This document shows positions 12,021-24,704 of a stretch of 64,000 nt of DNA, one piece after another. The position numbers were made by a program, and so were the translations under genes. The notes beneath the pieces are model-generated. The model was not told the origin of the DNA, did no database searches, and was given only the letters and a program-made list of their open reading frames with translations. The stretch's first letter is position 1, and the number at the start of each line of letters is the position of its first letter. This DNA is from Nageia nagi (lineage: Eukaryota > Pinophyta). Location: NCBI GenBank assembly GCA_050084985.1, contig JBITNC010000001.1, positions 192,076,001 through 192,140,000 of the forward strand, in the 5' to 3' direction.

Positions 12021-12329
12021 ATCTTTGATGAGACTAGTGAATCTTCAACTAGTCCACCTATAGAGGTACCTAGACCTAGTAGAGGCCCCATAATCAATTG
12101 TGATGATGAGTATGATGAGAGAGAATCTCATGTTATGAATTTTTTACCTAATAATATTAGAATACTAAAATGGTACCAAAAGATACTATAATATTCAAAC
12201 TTGAGTGCTCCACTAGACACTATTATCTCTTGACCAAGGACACAAAGCATGGCTCATGAGGAAGTGAATTTGGCACTGATGAGCACAATTATGAATACAC
12301 TTGAACCTAAAATGATTTTTTAATCTATT

Positions 12330-13150
12330 AAAATATTATATTAAAAGTTAGCCATACAGGCTAAATATGATGCACTAATGAGAAATGGTATATGGAAGTT
12401 GGTAGATCTTACACCATGAAGAATGCCATTAGACAAAAATGGGTGTTCAAAACTATGTAAAAAGCTAATGGGACATTGTATAAGCATAAGGCCCAACTTA
12501 TTTCCAAAGGATATGCTAAATAGGAAGGTATCAACTATCCCATAACAAAGATGAAGACCATCAAAAGTTGCTTTTTCAATGGCAATATAATTTGGCTAGA
12601 AAATCCATCAAATGGATTTGTGATTTATCTAGGAAAAAAAAATTATGTATATTAATCAAGTCATTATATGGATTAAAATAGGCTCCATGAGTCTAGTACA
12701 TAAAAATTGATTCCCACCTACTACAACATAACTTTAGTAGAAGTTTGTATGATCCTAACCTCTACCTTTGATAATATGGGAGGGATATTGTCATAGTTGT
12801 AGTATATGTCAATGATCTGGTTAACATCAGCAGTATTGAGGAGTTGATTACATCTTGAAAACATTACCTCAAATGATCATTTATTTTGATTGAACTTGGT
12901 TTACTTCACTATTTCCTTAGATTGGAGGTTTGAAAAGTGTAGGACCATATATTGTTTCATAGATGAAGTACACCATGAAGTTTTTGGTGAAATTCAAGAT
13001 GATATATTACCAATTTATATCCATGTAAATTGAACCTTATTTACATTCATTATGCCATGAGTATTCTCCACCAATAAATACAAATCTCTACCATCAACTG
13101 ATTGGAGGGTTAATTTACCTAGCATACACCATGCCAAATATTTTCTACAT
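12330..13150 (+). pseudogene. Copia reverse transcriptase remnant
   Basis: The N-terminal motif AKYDALMRNGIWKLVDLTP is at about 12360-12418, with the Q-K-W-V-F-K motif just after. The catalytic box at 12805-12816 reads YVND, where the active enzyme has YVDD; the codon changed from GAT to AAT. Stops occur throughout. The enzyme would have copied the element RNA into cDNA. Confidence 0.85.
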
Positions 13151-13179
13151 CGTTAGTTATGTTTCATAATTTATACATG

Positions 13180-13745
13180 AACTAAAAAGGCTCAATGGAC
13201 CATGATAAAGAATATTCTAAAATACATTTATGGTAGTAATAGTTATGTCTTGGAGTGTAATAAGGACAACAAGTTAATCTTATCTAGCAAAATAGATGCA
13301 AATTATAAAGGATACTTAGATGATAGAAGATCAACAATAGGATATATGTTATTCCTTAGATCTATATCAATTTCATGGAGTAGTAAAAAATAAATCATCA
13401 CATCCAGATCTACCATAGAGTCATAATATCATGTTGTAATAGATTCTATTTTTGAAGTAGTATAGTTACATCATATTTTGAAATTCCATAGAAGTAACCT
13501 ATTATTTTGCATTATGATAATCAAGGTGTACTGAAACTAGTTTGAAATCCTTATTTTCACAAGAGAACCAAACACATTGAGATATAGGTAAACTTCATTT
13601 GGGATCATGTTTTACTACACAACATCCATCTCTACTACATTTCCATGAAGAAGAAAATTGCAGATGTCTTCACCAAATCTCTTGAAAGTGGAATGTTTGA
13701 ATACTTTCAAAGCTTCTTCTCATGTCCTCTAAATACCTAATGTAT
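13180..13745 (+). pseudogene. Copia RNase H remnant
   Basis: An open stretch at 13202-13393 contains LKYIYGSNSYVLE and GYLDDRRSTIGYMLFLRS followed by ISISWSSKK, the signature of copia RNase H. Further on, 13560-13740 reads HKRTKHIEI, a stop, VNFIWDHVLLHN and KKKIADVFTKSLE, the normal C-terminal end of a copia polyprotein. The 3' LTR follows within 20 bases. Confidence 0.9.
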
Positions 13746-13748
13746 TAT

Positions 13749-13754
13749 GGGGGG
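13749..13754 (+). other. Polypurine tract
   Basis: A run of six G directly precedes the 3' LTR and would have primed plus-strand synthesis. Confidence 0.7.
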
Positions 13755-13969
13755 TATTAGAAATAATACCTTAGATAATAAGTACTTTAGGTATCTAATA
13801 TTATAATAAATACATTAGTAATTCTACTAATGTGTAATAAATTAATATTAGGATTTCAATATTTAAGGATATCTCTTTAGTTAATACATAAGAATCTAAT
13901 TCTTGAACTTCTCCATGTATTTAAATACTCTTAAATAATGGAAATGAATCTCTCTCGGATAATTTTCAA
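13755..13969 (+). repeat. 3' LTR of copia element
   Basis: It matches the 5' LTR at 8215 from tattagaaataata to gaatct near the end, and retains a central segment missing from the 5' copy. A TATA-like tatttaaa occurs at about 13917-13924. The end near 13969 is approximate because the last 20 bases have diverged. Confidence 0.85.
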
Positions 13970-14233
13970 TTGTCCCAAGCTTTGGTGGAGACAATGCCCC
14001 AAAAATACCACCTATATTTTAGAGGGATCAAATTTGGTCAGTTTCCAAACTTCCAAGATCAAAGTTTCTTATTTTTAGACCCTTCTCTAGCTCATACCCT
14101 CAAAATTCCACTTTAGAAAAATCCAAACTTAGTGAATTTTCCTTTAGGCTCATGTTTGCAAGCTTTTATGACATAAAAGATCCAAAAATGATCCCTTCTC
14201 ATAGATTATGCAATTTTGGTATTTTTTAAGACA

Positions 14234-14272
14234 TTTAGTCATGTGACTAAAACTATTAGTCACATGACTAAA
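14234..14272. repeat. Perfect 16-base inverted repeat (hairpin) in left subterminal region
   Basis: The arm tttagtcatgtgacta (14234-14249) is exactly complementary to tagtcacatgactaaa (14257-14272), with a 7-base loop. Both arms contain the gactaaa-type motif found again at the right end near 20482-20880. Confidence 0.85.
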
Positions 14273-14424
14273 AATGATTAAATTGTACTAATTTTTTGTA
14301 ATTCATAATTATAAATGACTAAAAAGATGACTAATTTAGTCATCATGTAAAATCACAAGGTTAGAAAAATAAAAGTGACTAAATAAATGACTGAATAATT
14401 AATCACTTGAAATTAGTCACCCAA

Positions 14425-14660
14425 ACAAAAAATGACATTATATTATATTTATTAATTACATTTATCATTTACTACTTATATTCATTATGCATTATTAAAT
14501 TGCATTTACTATGTCTTAATTATATTTATTACTTACTAATTAATTATACATTTATTATTAATTATATCTACTTATTTACATTCATTAATTAAATTTATTT
14601 GTATTCATTATTATTAACTTATTGCTATTTACTATTTATTACTTATTATTTACATTTTTT
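14425..14660. repeat. AT-rich low-complexity stretch
   Basis: Very AT-rich sequence built from loose repeats of atttattactta and cattta. Open frames here are by-products of composition. Confidence 0.7.
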
Positions 14661-17600
14661 ATTCATATATCTAAATTGGTTTAATAAATGAGCTTGCTTT
14701 GATATCACTTAGTGTAGGCTCCCTTGACTCTTGTTATTTCATGAACACATTTTTCCTCCCTTTTTCTGTATAGCAATTTTTTAAAATTTGTTATAGTAAT
14801 TGTCATGACCCTCTCTTCCCCTCTCAATAATTTTTGCATTTCCTTGATCGTACTTGCTTGTATTTGATGGAAAAATAGTCTTAGCATGTTTTCTTGCATC
14901 TGTTTTGTACTATTAGTGGCATGACCCTCCTTTTTGACATTTCAAATAATTATGTATAATGTGGTAATTCTAGAATGATGGTGAAATAGTTACACATAGA
15001 GCTTTAAAATTATGCATTTGCAGTGTGTAAGACATCATCTTAATGTAATTTATATTGTTCACATTAAAATTCATTCATGCAAATATGGGTGTAGATCATT
15101 GTGTTAGAACACCATGGAAACTATTCTATGTGAAACCTTTGAAGTGTTCAATCTTTGTGTTTAGTCACTTTAGATAATAGAGTGTAAAGAGACATTTAAA
15201 TTTTACATTTAAATTATATGGGAATTAATTGTATTTGAATACCCATGAAGAAATGACTTTTGGAAAAAGTTTAAATGTTTGAAAAATATTAAAAAAGGGG
15301 TTTAATTTGGATAAAATCTTTTGTAAATTGAAAGCTAAGGGAATAAATTTTAATATTTAATATTCCCAAGTGCATGCCTTACATTAAAATTTGGGTATCT
15401 AGCATAGGCAATTGGAAAATTAGGTCTTTGTAAAAAAATACCTTCCTTCATTCAAACCCTAATCCATTTTGCCTTGTTGGAGAATGAGAGAGAGATATGG
15501 GGAGAGGCTAGAGAGCAAACCCTAGCTATTACCATGTTTTTAAAGCCTATGTTTCATGTTTAGCCATCATGGATGAGTTTTGAAGTAGAACAAGGAGTCT
15601 ACATGCAATTTATCCCTTCATATTTGAGATTCTTTGCTTGATATTTTGATCATATGAGTTTTTGTGGGAGATTAGAGTTGTAGAGGATGTGGGAAGAAGG
15701 AAAATACAAGGATTCCATGATATGCATATTGTGAAGCCTACACTTGCTGTAAATCATGATTTTAGGTTCAGAGGGTGTATTGGCACCATGAGAGAAGAAT
15801 AAAAATGATTTTTCTCATCATTGAAGCTTTTTGGTACTCCAAATCTAATGTATAGACCTCAATATTAAACCCTAGTTTGTTTATTAGAGAAAAAAGGGCA
15901 TTTTCAAATTTAAGCATTCAAATCTAGTTGGGAAGATCATAATTTGGTTGAAACAAAGGATTGGGGAGATTTTGAGCTCATGGGATTTGGAGGTTTCAAT
16001 CTAGACTTGGAAAACAAAGCATTTGAAGGTGAGTTTCTAGCTGATTTTCTTCTCTAAACATTTTGAATAAGCAAACTAGAAAACTCCATTGTGTAAAACA
16101 TTATGTTTGTATGAAACCATTGCATTTTGATTAATCATTGCCTGAGAAAGTAGTGGGCATCATTAGTATTACATGATTTTATCCTATTGATGTTGTTCAT
16201 ATTATAAGATGATTGTAATAAATATAATAAAATGGTTATTAATATGTATAAATAAATAAATTTTGACCTTTGTATGAGAGAGCTCATGGGAGGGATTTTG
16301 TTGGGTCTTGAGGGCTTTCATTTTAAATGTAGGATGGATAATATTTAGAGGTTAAACCATAGGCTGATGGCCATGGCTCAATATGCAATGATTTCCATGG
16401 TCTACACTCTTTGTAAATTATTTTTTACTATAGGATTTGATAGATTTAATATAAAAACTAAGATAAAAATGTGCCATAAAAATGAGTGCAAGCTTGTATT
16501 TATGTTTGGTAATTAAAGAGATTTTTATTTAAATGTTAAAGTTTTGGGAAATACATTCTCTTCTTAAATTATTGAGCATTGAATTTCCCTTACCTATCAT
16601 GGATATGTCTTCTGCATTAAGCATTGGAAATGGTTATTATGTAATGGTATTGAAATAGTTCATTAACATTATTGAGATCACTTGAGTTGCATATCATAAT
16701 ATCATATTGACCATTGAGGTGTTGACATTCATAACTTTACTTTGGCATGTTATTATAAAACCTCATTATGTTCATGCATTTGTAAATAAGTGGACATGGA
16801 AACAAGTGGTTTCCCCAATTCTTCATGTGCATTTCTTTGACATTGGTTTATTATCTTAGAACTCAATGAGATTCGTAAAAATCTCACACTCTCATTTCAT
16901 CTTTATTATAGAGTCAAATTTACCTTTGGAGTGAAGTTCCAGTTGATTTCAATATGCTATGTGAACTCATTTAAAGATCATTGATGTTTTTAATTATTAA
17001 AATGTTGGGATTAATTCTCTTATTTGTATCAATTAGTTTTATGTATAAGCTTTCAAATTTTGATAAGTTATGGAGTGGAAATCAATTAGTTGTTGGTTTA
17101 TTCAAATTAGACTCAATTATGTTTTGTATACTATATTATGTGTACATACTTGTTACAAGTTTTACAAATGTACATGTACTTCCATTTTTACACTTCCTAT
17201 TAATTTTAAATGATATTCAGATCCTTATAAGGGTTTCACTTTTAAATTTATTACTTTATCTTCATGATATAAGAGAAAGGTTTTAAGAGGGTTTAATGCT
17301 TATGTTTCCATTTAGGATTCAGTATTTCCTAGCATAAAGGCTAGCTTTTAGATTCAAATGTATATTGATAAATGAAAATTATCATTGTGAACATTGGTTA
17401 CTATTTTCATATGTTGTTGTTAATTTTTTTAAAGCTTTAGAGGGAAAGCAACTACTTCTAGTGTATAGTTAATTTGGCTAAAAATTCAAGTATTATTTGT
17501 GAACCTAAGATATATTATAAGGAATTTAAACTATTATAGTTTATATTAGGGTTTTGAACTATCTAAAAGTTACAAAAACATTCTATAGAGAATCAATTGG

Positions 17601-20481
17601 GTGACTTTGATGGCTTACTTGATATTTTATTTTGGAAGATAAAAAAGGAAAGGATCGTTGATTTATTTCTATTTAATTTGAGTAAATCATGATGAGTTTT
17701 TCTTGGGAAAAATTTTTATATTGCTCAATGTGATCAATTACATTTATAGTACTAAATTTTGAAGAAAAATAGTATTTATAAGTGTAAGCTTACTTGAAAA
17801 AGAAGAGATAAACATCATATTATTGGAATTATTTATTGTATGGATTGGTTGATTGGCTATAATAAATTAAAAATTAAGTTTACTTTTAAACACTAATTAA
17901 TGGCTATCAAACAAAGTGTTACTAAACTCTTGTATAAGTTGTGATGTTATCAAGATTGAAACATAGGCAAGAAATCTAAAGGACTATTACACATCTCTCA
18001 TTCTAGCATAACTCAAGAAATTCAGATAGGCTACGAACTATTAGAAGATTAATGGTATTAACCAACTCAAAATGTATTAAATTTTGGTGAGCATGATACA
18101 TAAAATATACTTTGGTGGAAGAATAAACTATTATAGAAAATGAAGTTAATATGTATAATTTACACATTCTTTAATATGATTGTTCCAAACTATGTTAATT
18201 TAGGGTGTCTAATTATAGATGTGTGTACAATATCCAAGAGTAGGGCGTTACCTTACTCAAATGAGATGAAATTTGGATAGGATGTACTAGAAATCAAAAT
18301 TCATATACAACACCAAAATAATGGTCAAATATGTTATAAAATAGAATTTGTGGTATCATTAAGTTGGCTGTAATGTTTTTAATAGTTTTATGAACATAAA
18401 CTAGACATTGGGACAATTCCAAATTTAAAGTATTAATCCTAATGAAAAATAGTTGAAATTTGGAAGGTAGCTTCTAGGTTTGATAATATTTATAATGGTT
18501 TAAAAATCAAGTTAAAAATATTTATAAATCAAAATTTAAATGCTTTACAAGATGACTAATTTATTTGGCCTACATACACAAATTTTACTTTCTTAGAGTT
18601 TGTCTTATGGTTTCTTATCTTTGTTGTTGTTATATTCTTGGGATTTCATAGATGATCATAATTTATTTAAAATTTAAATATTGATATTTCATAGGATGGA
18701 AAATTTGGATTGATCATTGAAATGGATCTTGTCATAATAGCACTTTATGTTAATCCATTCAAAGGAAAACATGTCTTATTCTTAATTGCTTGGTTATGTG
18801 TATGGTAAATTGAAAATATATATCTACCTAAGGATCCATTTGAATTTCATGATAGATGAAAGGATTGTATTTCAACTCTTTTTGAATCAAACTTATAGCT
18901 TAGATAAAAACTTGGTAATCCATCGAGAAGCTAGAGCATGTTGTTATGAACAATATACTATTATCTAAAGAATTAGATCCAAAGGTTGATTAATTAGTAG
19001 TCTAGTAGAAAAACATTTGTGTAAACTTGATGGTAATCAAAATTTGGTGGTAATACATGCATTAACTAATATGTTATTGAATTAACCAATCCACTATAAT
19101 TGATTTAATTGTGTAATGACATACTTGAAGCATAAGGGATATCTTAACAATTATGCATCCTATTAACCATTCAATACCATAGGATAATGGTGGATGCATG
19201 TGAAGGAAATCTATAAATATTATAATCTTTTTAATTCTCATAAAATAATTTATATTGATCAAGTACTATGGTTCATGATTCCTCCTACAGTTGTATTTAG
19301 TTGGAAGATCTAGTAACTTGCATAATGTATTGACTATCATAAACTACTTGAACTAAAAATTATGAATTTATGATTTTCATTGGCATCATTCATTTATTCA
19401 TGGTTGTTCTATTGTTTTATGGATTCTTTATGAATTATTATGGCCAAAATTACTCTTTTTGATATGTTAATTCTAATCTTGAAAAAGAATACAAATTACT
19501 ATTTCTAGTCGATTTTGTATTATATAGTTTCTAAGGAATTATATTTTACTTATGAAAGGACATACCAATTTTGTTTAAATATTTTCTAAGGAATTATATT
19601 TTACCTATGAAATTGGTAGACAATATTTGTTGATAAATTTCAAACTAATCAAATGCATAATAGTGATCTTGTAACTTATATGTTTGGTATGTATTCATGG
19701 TAATGATTGTTTATATTTGTGTCCTTTCATAACTTATTGATATAAAGTATTATTCTATTTTCTTTATGTATAAATGTATTAATAAACACAAAGAAGGGGA
19801 TAAAGTTAAGGTATTGGATCCATTTCATGGTGATGTTGTGGGGATTAGATGAATTCACTCTCTAACAATTGTACATAGAGTCAACTTGATAGGAACAAGA
19901 GATGCAAATGTAAACATTTTTAAAGGTTATAAGTAATGTACCCCTTGCTTATGAAGAAAAAATAGACGGAGCTACTCGATTGAAAGAGAAAGAGGGAACC
20001 TTCACATGATTGCCATTAAATTATTTCCAAAAAAAACTACATAGTTGATCAACATGTTTATCATATACTATTTTTTAGACATCATGGCTCACTACTTTAT
20101 GTAGTATTTTATTTTTGTTGTTTAGGGATTTTAATTATAAAGGTATTTTTGAAAGAGTTGGAAACTCTTATACAACTTTGATGTTTTTTATTATATTTAT
20201 ATATACACTCTTAGACATATTTGATATCTTATAATTTGATATGTATATTTCTATTAATATTTTCTAATTGCACATTACCTTTCTTTATCATGATGTTGAA
20301 TCAATCCTTTAATTTTAGCTTGTTGTATCTTGTTCGAATGTGTAATATTTTTATTTACTTTTATATTTTTAGTTCAAGTTTAATATTATGCTATATTTAT
20401 GTTATAAAATTTATGGTATTTAATAAATTATTTATTTCATTACTTTATTTATTACCAACTAATGGTAATGAATAATTAAAA
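14661..20481. other. Interior of the CACTA candidate, nothing recognised
   Basis: Nearly 6 kb without a recognisable domain on either strand. The longest open stretch (16981-17286, plus) is hydrophobic and AT-driven. A 29-base direct repeat, tttctaaggaattatatttt and following bases, occurs at 19528 and 19583. If the flanking repeats are CACTA ends, a transposase gene would be expected here but is not detectable by eye. Confidence 0.4.
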
Positions 20482-20750
20482 ATGGCTAAATTTATGAATA
20501 ATGCAATGATTATATGTATGATGAATACAATGACTAAAAATATGACTAAATATGTGATTAAATTAATGACTAAATATACTCATAAATTCATGACTAAATA
20601 TATGATCAAATCAATGATTAAATTAATGACTAAATATATGATTAAATTAATGACTAAATATACTACTAAATTTATGACTAAATCAATGACTACATATACG
20701 ACTAAATCAACAATTAAATCAACAACTAAATCATTGACCAAATAAATGAC
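20482..20750 (+). repeat. 12-base tandem repeat array (ATGACTAAATNN) of the right subterminal region
   Basis: About 20 imperfect head-to-tail copies of a 12-base unit such as atgactaaatat and atgattaaatta. The unit length keeps one frame open for 87 codons with a repetitive Met-Thr-Lys pattern; this is a by-product of the repeat and not a gene. Such arrays are typical of transposase-binding subterminal regions in CACTA elements. Confidence 0.85.
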
Positions 20751-20794
20751 TAACATAGTTTAGTCATAAATTTGGTCATAAGATAAATGATCGA

Positions 20795-20860
20795 AAATAA
20801 ACTACTAATGGTCACTTGATCAAAAATAGTCATTTATCTACAATTTTTAGTAGTTTATTT
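20795..20860. repeat. Inverted repeat in right subterminal region
   Basis: aaataaactactaa (20795-20808) is the exact complement of ttagtagtttattt (20847-20860). The 38-base loop holds further agtcat motifs. Confidence 0.8.
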
Positions 20861-20864
20861 AGTC

Positions 20865-20889
20865 ATATATTGCTACTTTTGTACTAGTG
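20865..20889 (-). repeat. CACTA-type terminus
   Basis: On the minus strand the sequence ending at 20889 starts CACTAGTACAAAAGTAGC. This is the only clear terminus of the candidate element. Confidence 0.6.
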
Positions 20890-22299
20890 AGAAGTTCCAA
20901 GGTTAAATATGCTTGATTTTGTATCCTTGGAAAACTCATACATTCAAATTTTGCATTTTGTGGAGATCAAAATGGACTAATTTTGTACGAAGCACACATT
21001 GAAGGCCTTTTATGCCATCAAAACTTTAAAACCTCCCCCTTGGTACAAATTTTACAATTTTGATCTATTTCCAAAAATTCTAAGTTTCAAGACACTTATC
21101 ATGGCCTTCTCTATAAACCCATAATATCACATATTTCATTTGGTAAAGATCAAAATTGAGCTCATTTTCCATGTACACACATTCTCATGGCTATGCTTGC
21201 CCAATCTTTAAAAATTGTTTCCATTTCTTAAGAATGTCACTCTTCATAGTTAGGGATATTGAAAGCTCCAAAACTAATGGCCTAATGCCTTGAACTATCT
21301 CATTATATTTTGCAAATGATCTTCTTATATTATTTCATAATTTGGCTACTTTGAATCTTTGGAACCATCTTGATTTATTCATACATCAAACGATTTACTT
21401 TATTACCTAATAAAAAATAGGGTCCCCAAAATCTTATATTTTGGGGTGTGTTGTGCAAGCACAATATCCTCTTGGGTATGATAAAAGTGATCTTTATTCC
21501 TATCAAATATTGATCTATAACCATATGTGCATTATTATTAACCACCTTTTTTAATTCAACATTATAATAGTTGACCACTTCAATTACCATATCAATAAAC
21601 CATAAGGAAAATGGGAAGTTTGTTGTGATGACCAACCTTGTAATATAAGAATTTTTTTATTTCTTTATTTTTGGAATAACTTATAGGTCTTAAGTATTTT
21701 GATTAGAGAAATAGAAACAAGGTTAGTAAATACTATTTAATGGTTGTTATATATTATTTGAGTAGATAGGACAAATAATATTTAATGAGTTAATTAGATG
21801 ATATAATATTTAATGAGTTAATTTTTCATCAATACAAAAAATAAACACCTATGAACTTTATACCAATATATGGATTAAAAATATCAATCAATAAATATCT
21901 TATACCAATATGAACTTTGCTAGGAGTCTTACATAGGATATTTAACAAAGATGCAACATTCCTAGTATATACATAGGATGAAAGAATTCATATGATATGA
22001 TAGACATATCGATCTATAATTAAAATATAAATTATATACTCTTATTCTATATCATATATCAAATTATTTTCTCTTATTTATTTTGTTTGATATTCTAACA
22101 TTAAGAATTGCAATGGATAAGAGGAAATATAAAGGTGAGTTTGTTAGATATAAATTAGTACAACTTTAGTAACTCAAAGAGATATGTTAATTTCCTAATA
22201 AAACTATTTCAAAGAAAAATATAAATCAAAATGAGTGTTTTACAAAAAAAACAAAAAACTAAAATGATATTATTTCAAAATTAGCTACTTAATTATGGT
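20890..22299. other. Unassigned AT-rich stretch
   Basis: No domain recognised. The text around 20930-21200 repeats the theme seen at 13990-14200, suggesting one older repeat split by the CACTA candidate. An 86-codon open stretch on the minus strand (21635-21375) has no recognisable motif. Confidence 0.4.
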
Positions 22300-23340
22300 T
22301 TATGATTGATATCATCAAAAACAAATGGTAGGTTATTAACGAAGTGGATTGGACCATATAAGATAAGTTAAATCTTTTAACATCCATTTAAACCCAATGG
22401 TTTGTAGCTACTTATAAAATTTCATCCATAAATAAATTATGTATTTGAATGCTTATTTCTAATGTTGTATAATAAAACCACCAAGCTTGCTTTTTTATCT
22501 TGATTTAAAAATTCATGGATCAAGCTATAATTACAAATATTTTTGTAGGTTTATATCCTATATTTGTAAAGTATACAATAAAAGAGAAATTTATTCTCAT
22601 TTGTTATGGTATTTAGGTTACAAAACTCACAAGTTATTTTATCCCAAGGTGTTTTACATATTATCCATCTACCAATTTCACTATGCAATTCATATGAATT
22701 AGTTCTTAATTTTACTATCATAAGTTACTTTTTGACATTGATAATCTTATGTGGATAAGATAGATATTCAATTTTTGTATTAATGATATTTTACAATAAT
22801 TTGGTTTTCTTCTATTTTTTATATTATCATATCTATAATTTTTAAGTTACTTTATTTGTAATTTGTAATTTTAATTTATCTCTATTTGAAAGGGTTATGT
22901 TAATGTGTACACCTCAAAAATCAAGCCACTTATTAAAGTATTTTATCCAAGCTCTTGTAAGATGTTGATGGGTTAAAAAAGTTTGTATTTTTATTACAAT
23001 TAGCCTAAGAGGATCCAAATTTATTATTTTATAAAATATATCATCTCAAAGCTTCACATTCAATAGGGATCAAACCAACTTCCATGAGAGAGATATGGTA
23101 TGATGTGTTCTTTTTAATTTTAAGGTTATAAATAACTTTTTTTTTAATTTTCTCAATTTTATTTTATGTTTATGAAGAAATAATTCCACCCCAAAATTCA
23201 TAACCATAGAGTATTATTTGGGTTATGATACAAGGAAAAAGAGTTTTCTTTTTATCCCAATTCTAAAGTCTTGCATTTTGATATTTATTTTCTAGAACAT
23301 ATAAGGCCTTCCTTCCAATACAGATTCTTTTTTTGACATT
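22300..23340 (-). pseudogene. LINE reverse transcriptase, 3' part, remnant
   Basis: Reading leftward, 23340-23210 gives KKRICIGRKALYVLENKYQN followed by FPCIITQIILYGYEFWGG, the end of the RT domain in plant non-LTR elements (the L-Y-G-x-E-x-W-G block). ISLMEVGLIPIECEAL follows near 23090-23050. At about 22680-22560 the frame reads RTNSYELHSEIGRWIICKTP and then WDKITCEFCNLN, the C-terminal region with a zinc-knuckle-like C-x2-C. Stops and frame shifts interrupt it. Upstream RT motifs and the endonuclease are not visible, which fits a 5'-truncated copy. The left edge is not defined. Confidence 0.75.
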
Positions 23341-24704
23341 TAGATTCTAATTTAGTTTATTATTTATATTGCTAATAGTAGCAATGCATTATAATGAAAA
23401 ACATCATATCAAATAATTTGATTGATCTTCATCAATAAGAAAGTAGATGAACAATGCTATATTGAAGATATTTTATATTCTACAATGAATACTTTGCTCA
23501 TTCTAGGATAAAGTATTGGTGAAAGTAAGAAGATGAATCCACTTAAAGTGGAAGTATTATAAATTAAACTAATTATCTAAAAAATTAGGATCCTAATATC
23601 TATCAAGATCTTGATTTTAGAATTTAAATTGACATCTAGATATATTTAAATCTATTTACCTCTAATTTAGGCTTAGGAAAGGCTTGGTGAGCCAACCCTT
23701 AGCCTTGGACCTACAAGTATTTGTTCATGGGAATTTCAATGTAAAATCTCGAATTTGGGCATACATTTGATGGAGTTTTTGGATAAAAAAAATCATAAAA
23801 ATAAAACCCATTCTAGATGAAAGAGCGTAGATTTAAAATATGAAAATTTTATTACAATTAGATTAGATTTTATATTTTTCAATTAATTTTTAGTGAAAAT
23901 AATCCATATACTTAAAATATAAGGGTATCTTATTTTCTTAATAAATTTTTATTTTTTGTAAATTATGAAAAATAATTATATGAGGATAAGATACAAATAA
24001 TTCTCTAAAAGATTCAAATAAATTTGAAAAAAAAAAGATAATTTTAGGTTAAATTATGCATGTTAGATACAAGCACTTTTTCAAATAGTAAACATGACCA
24101 ATACAAACTTAATAAAAAAAATATTAATGGAAAAATTATGAAAAAATATCTAGACAAGATTCAATTTCTTAGGTATCTGTACCCAAAAGGATTTTAAAAA
24201 ATACTTTGATTTAGGTAAAATTATGCATGTCAAACACATGCATGGTATGGTCATAAAACTATATATTTTAAAAAGTGTTTTTATTCATCTCTATAAAAAT
24301 TTAATTTCTATAATCTAGGTATTGAAATAAATTACACATTTGAAAATTAAACTATAAGCACTACATTTTCACTCTAGTGATATTTTCATATTTCATGTCT
24401 AAGTGCTTCAAATTTTGAGATCTCTTATACCCAAACTTGAAAATCAAGGAAAACACTTTCACATTTTGGCCATAAAGTGGACCCAACTTCTTGTACTAAC
24501 CCATATTTAAGTCTTTAATGTGTATAAAGATGATAAAATGATATACAAATTATAATACACAATATCAAACTATAATAATAATTAACATAATTAAATTATC
24601 ATAAAAATGATACTATAATAAATATTATATATTATAAAATGCAAATGTATGAAAAAATTATGAGCTAATACTTTGGTAAGAACTTGAAATTTAATATTAA
24701 TGTC
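23341..24704. other. Unassigned AT-rich stretch
   Basis: No recognisable coding domain. A short repeated phrase, aattatgcatgt, occurs near 24054 and 24222. The part next to 23340 might include the decayed middle of the LINE, but no motif supports that. Confidence 0.4.

Larger units (their letters stand above)
8215..13969 (+). mobile_element. Ty1/copia LTR retrotransposon, degenerate but complete in layout
   Basis: Two direct LTRs flank a primer-binding site, gag, protease, integrase, RT and RNase H in Ty1/copia order, with integrase before RT. All domains carry stops and frame shifts. The 5.75-kb length is slightly above usual because about 1.4 kb lies between the primer site and gag, including a SINE-like insert. 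A target-site duplication is not clear: the flanks read gtatc on the left and ttgtc on the right. The element is dead but nearly full length. Confidence 0.9.
14210..20889. mobile_element. Probable CACTA-type DNA transposon, decayed
   Basis: The right end, read on the minus strand, begins CACTAGTACAAAAGTAGC, the typical form of CACTA termini. Just inside lie hairpins and a dense array of GACTAAAT motifs. At about 14234-14410 the same motifs (gactaaa and its complement) reappear with a perfect hairpin, consistent with the other subterminal region about 6.5 kb away. The left CACTA terminus itself is not visible, and no transposase is recognisable between. The flanks 13980-14200 and 20890-21200 look alike in style (both rich in ccaaaattt and gatcaaaat), which would fit insertion into one older repeat. 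Confidence 0.5.

Noticed and set aside
16981-17286. A 101-codon hydrophobic open frame resembling a membrane protein
   Set aside because: It lies in very AT-rich sequence, where T-rich codons give hydrophobic runs, and has no recognisable motif or gene context.
19528-19611. Two 29-base direct repeats 55 bases apart, CRISPR-like at first sight
   Set aside because: Only two copies, in a plant nuclear context; a simple local duplication.
20482-20745. An 87-codon open frame rich in Met, Thr and Lys
   Set aside because: It is the translation of a 12-base tandem repeat; the unit length divisible by three keeps the frame open.
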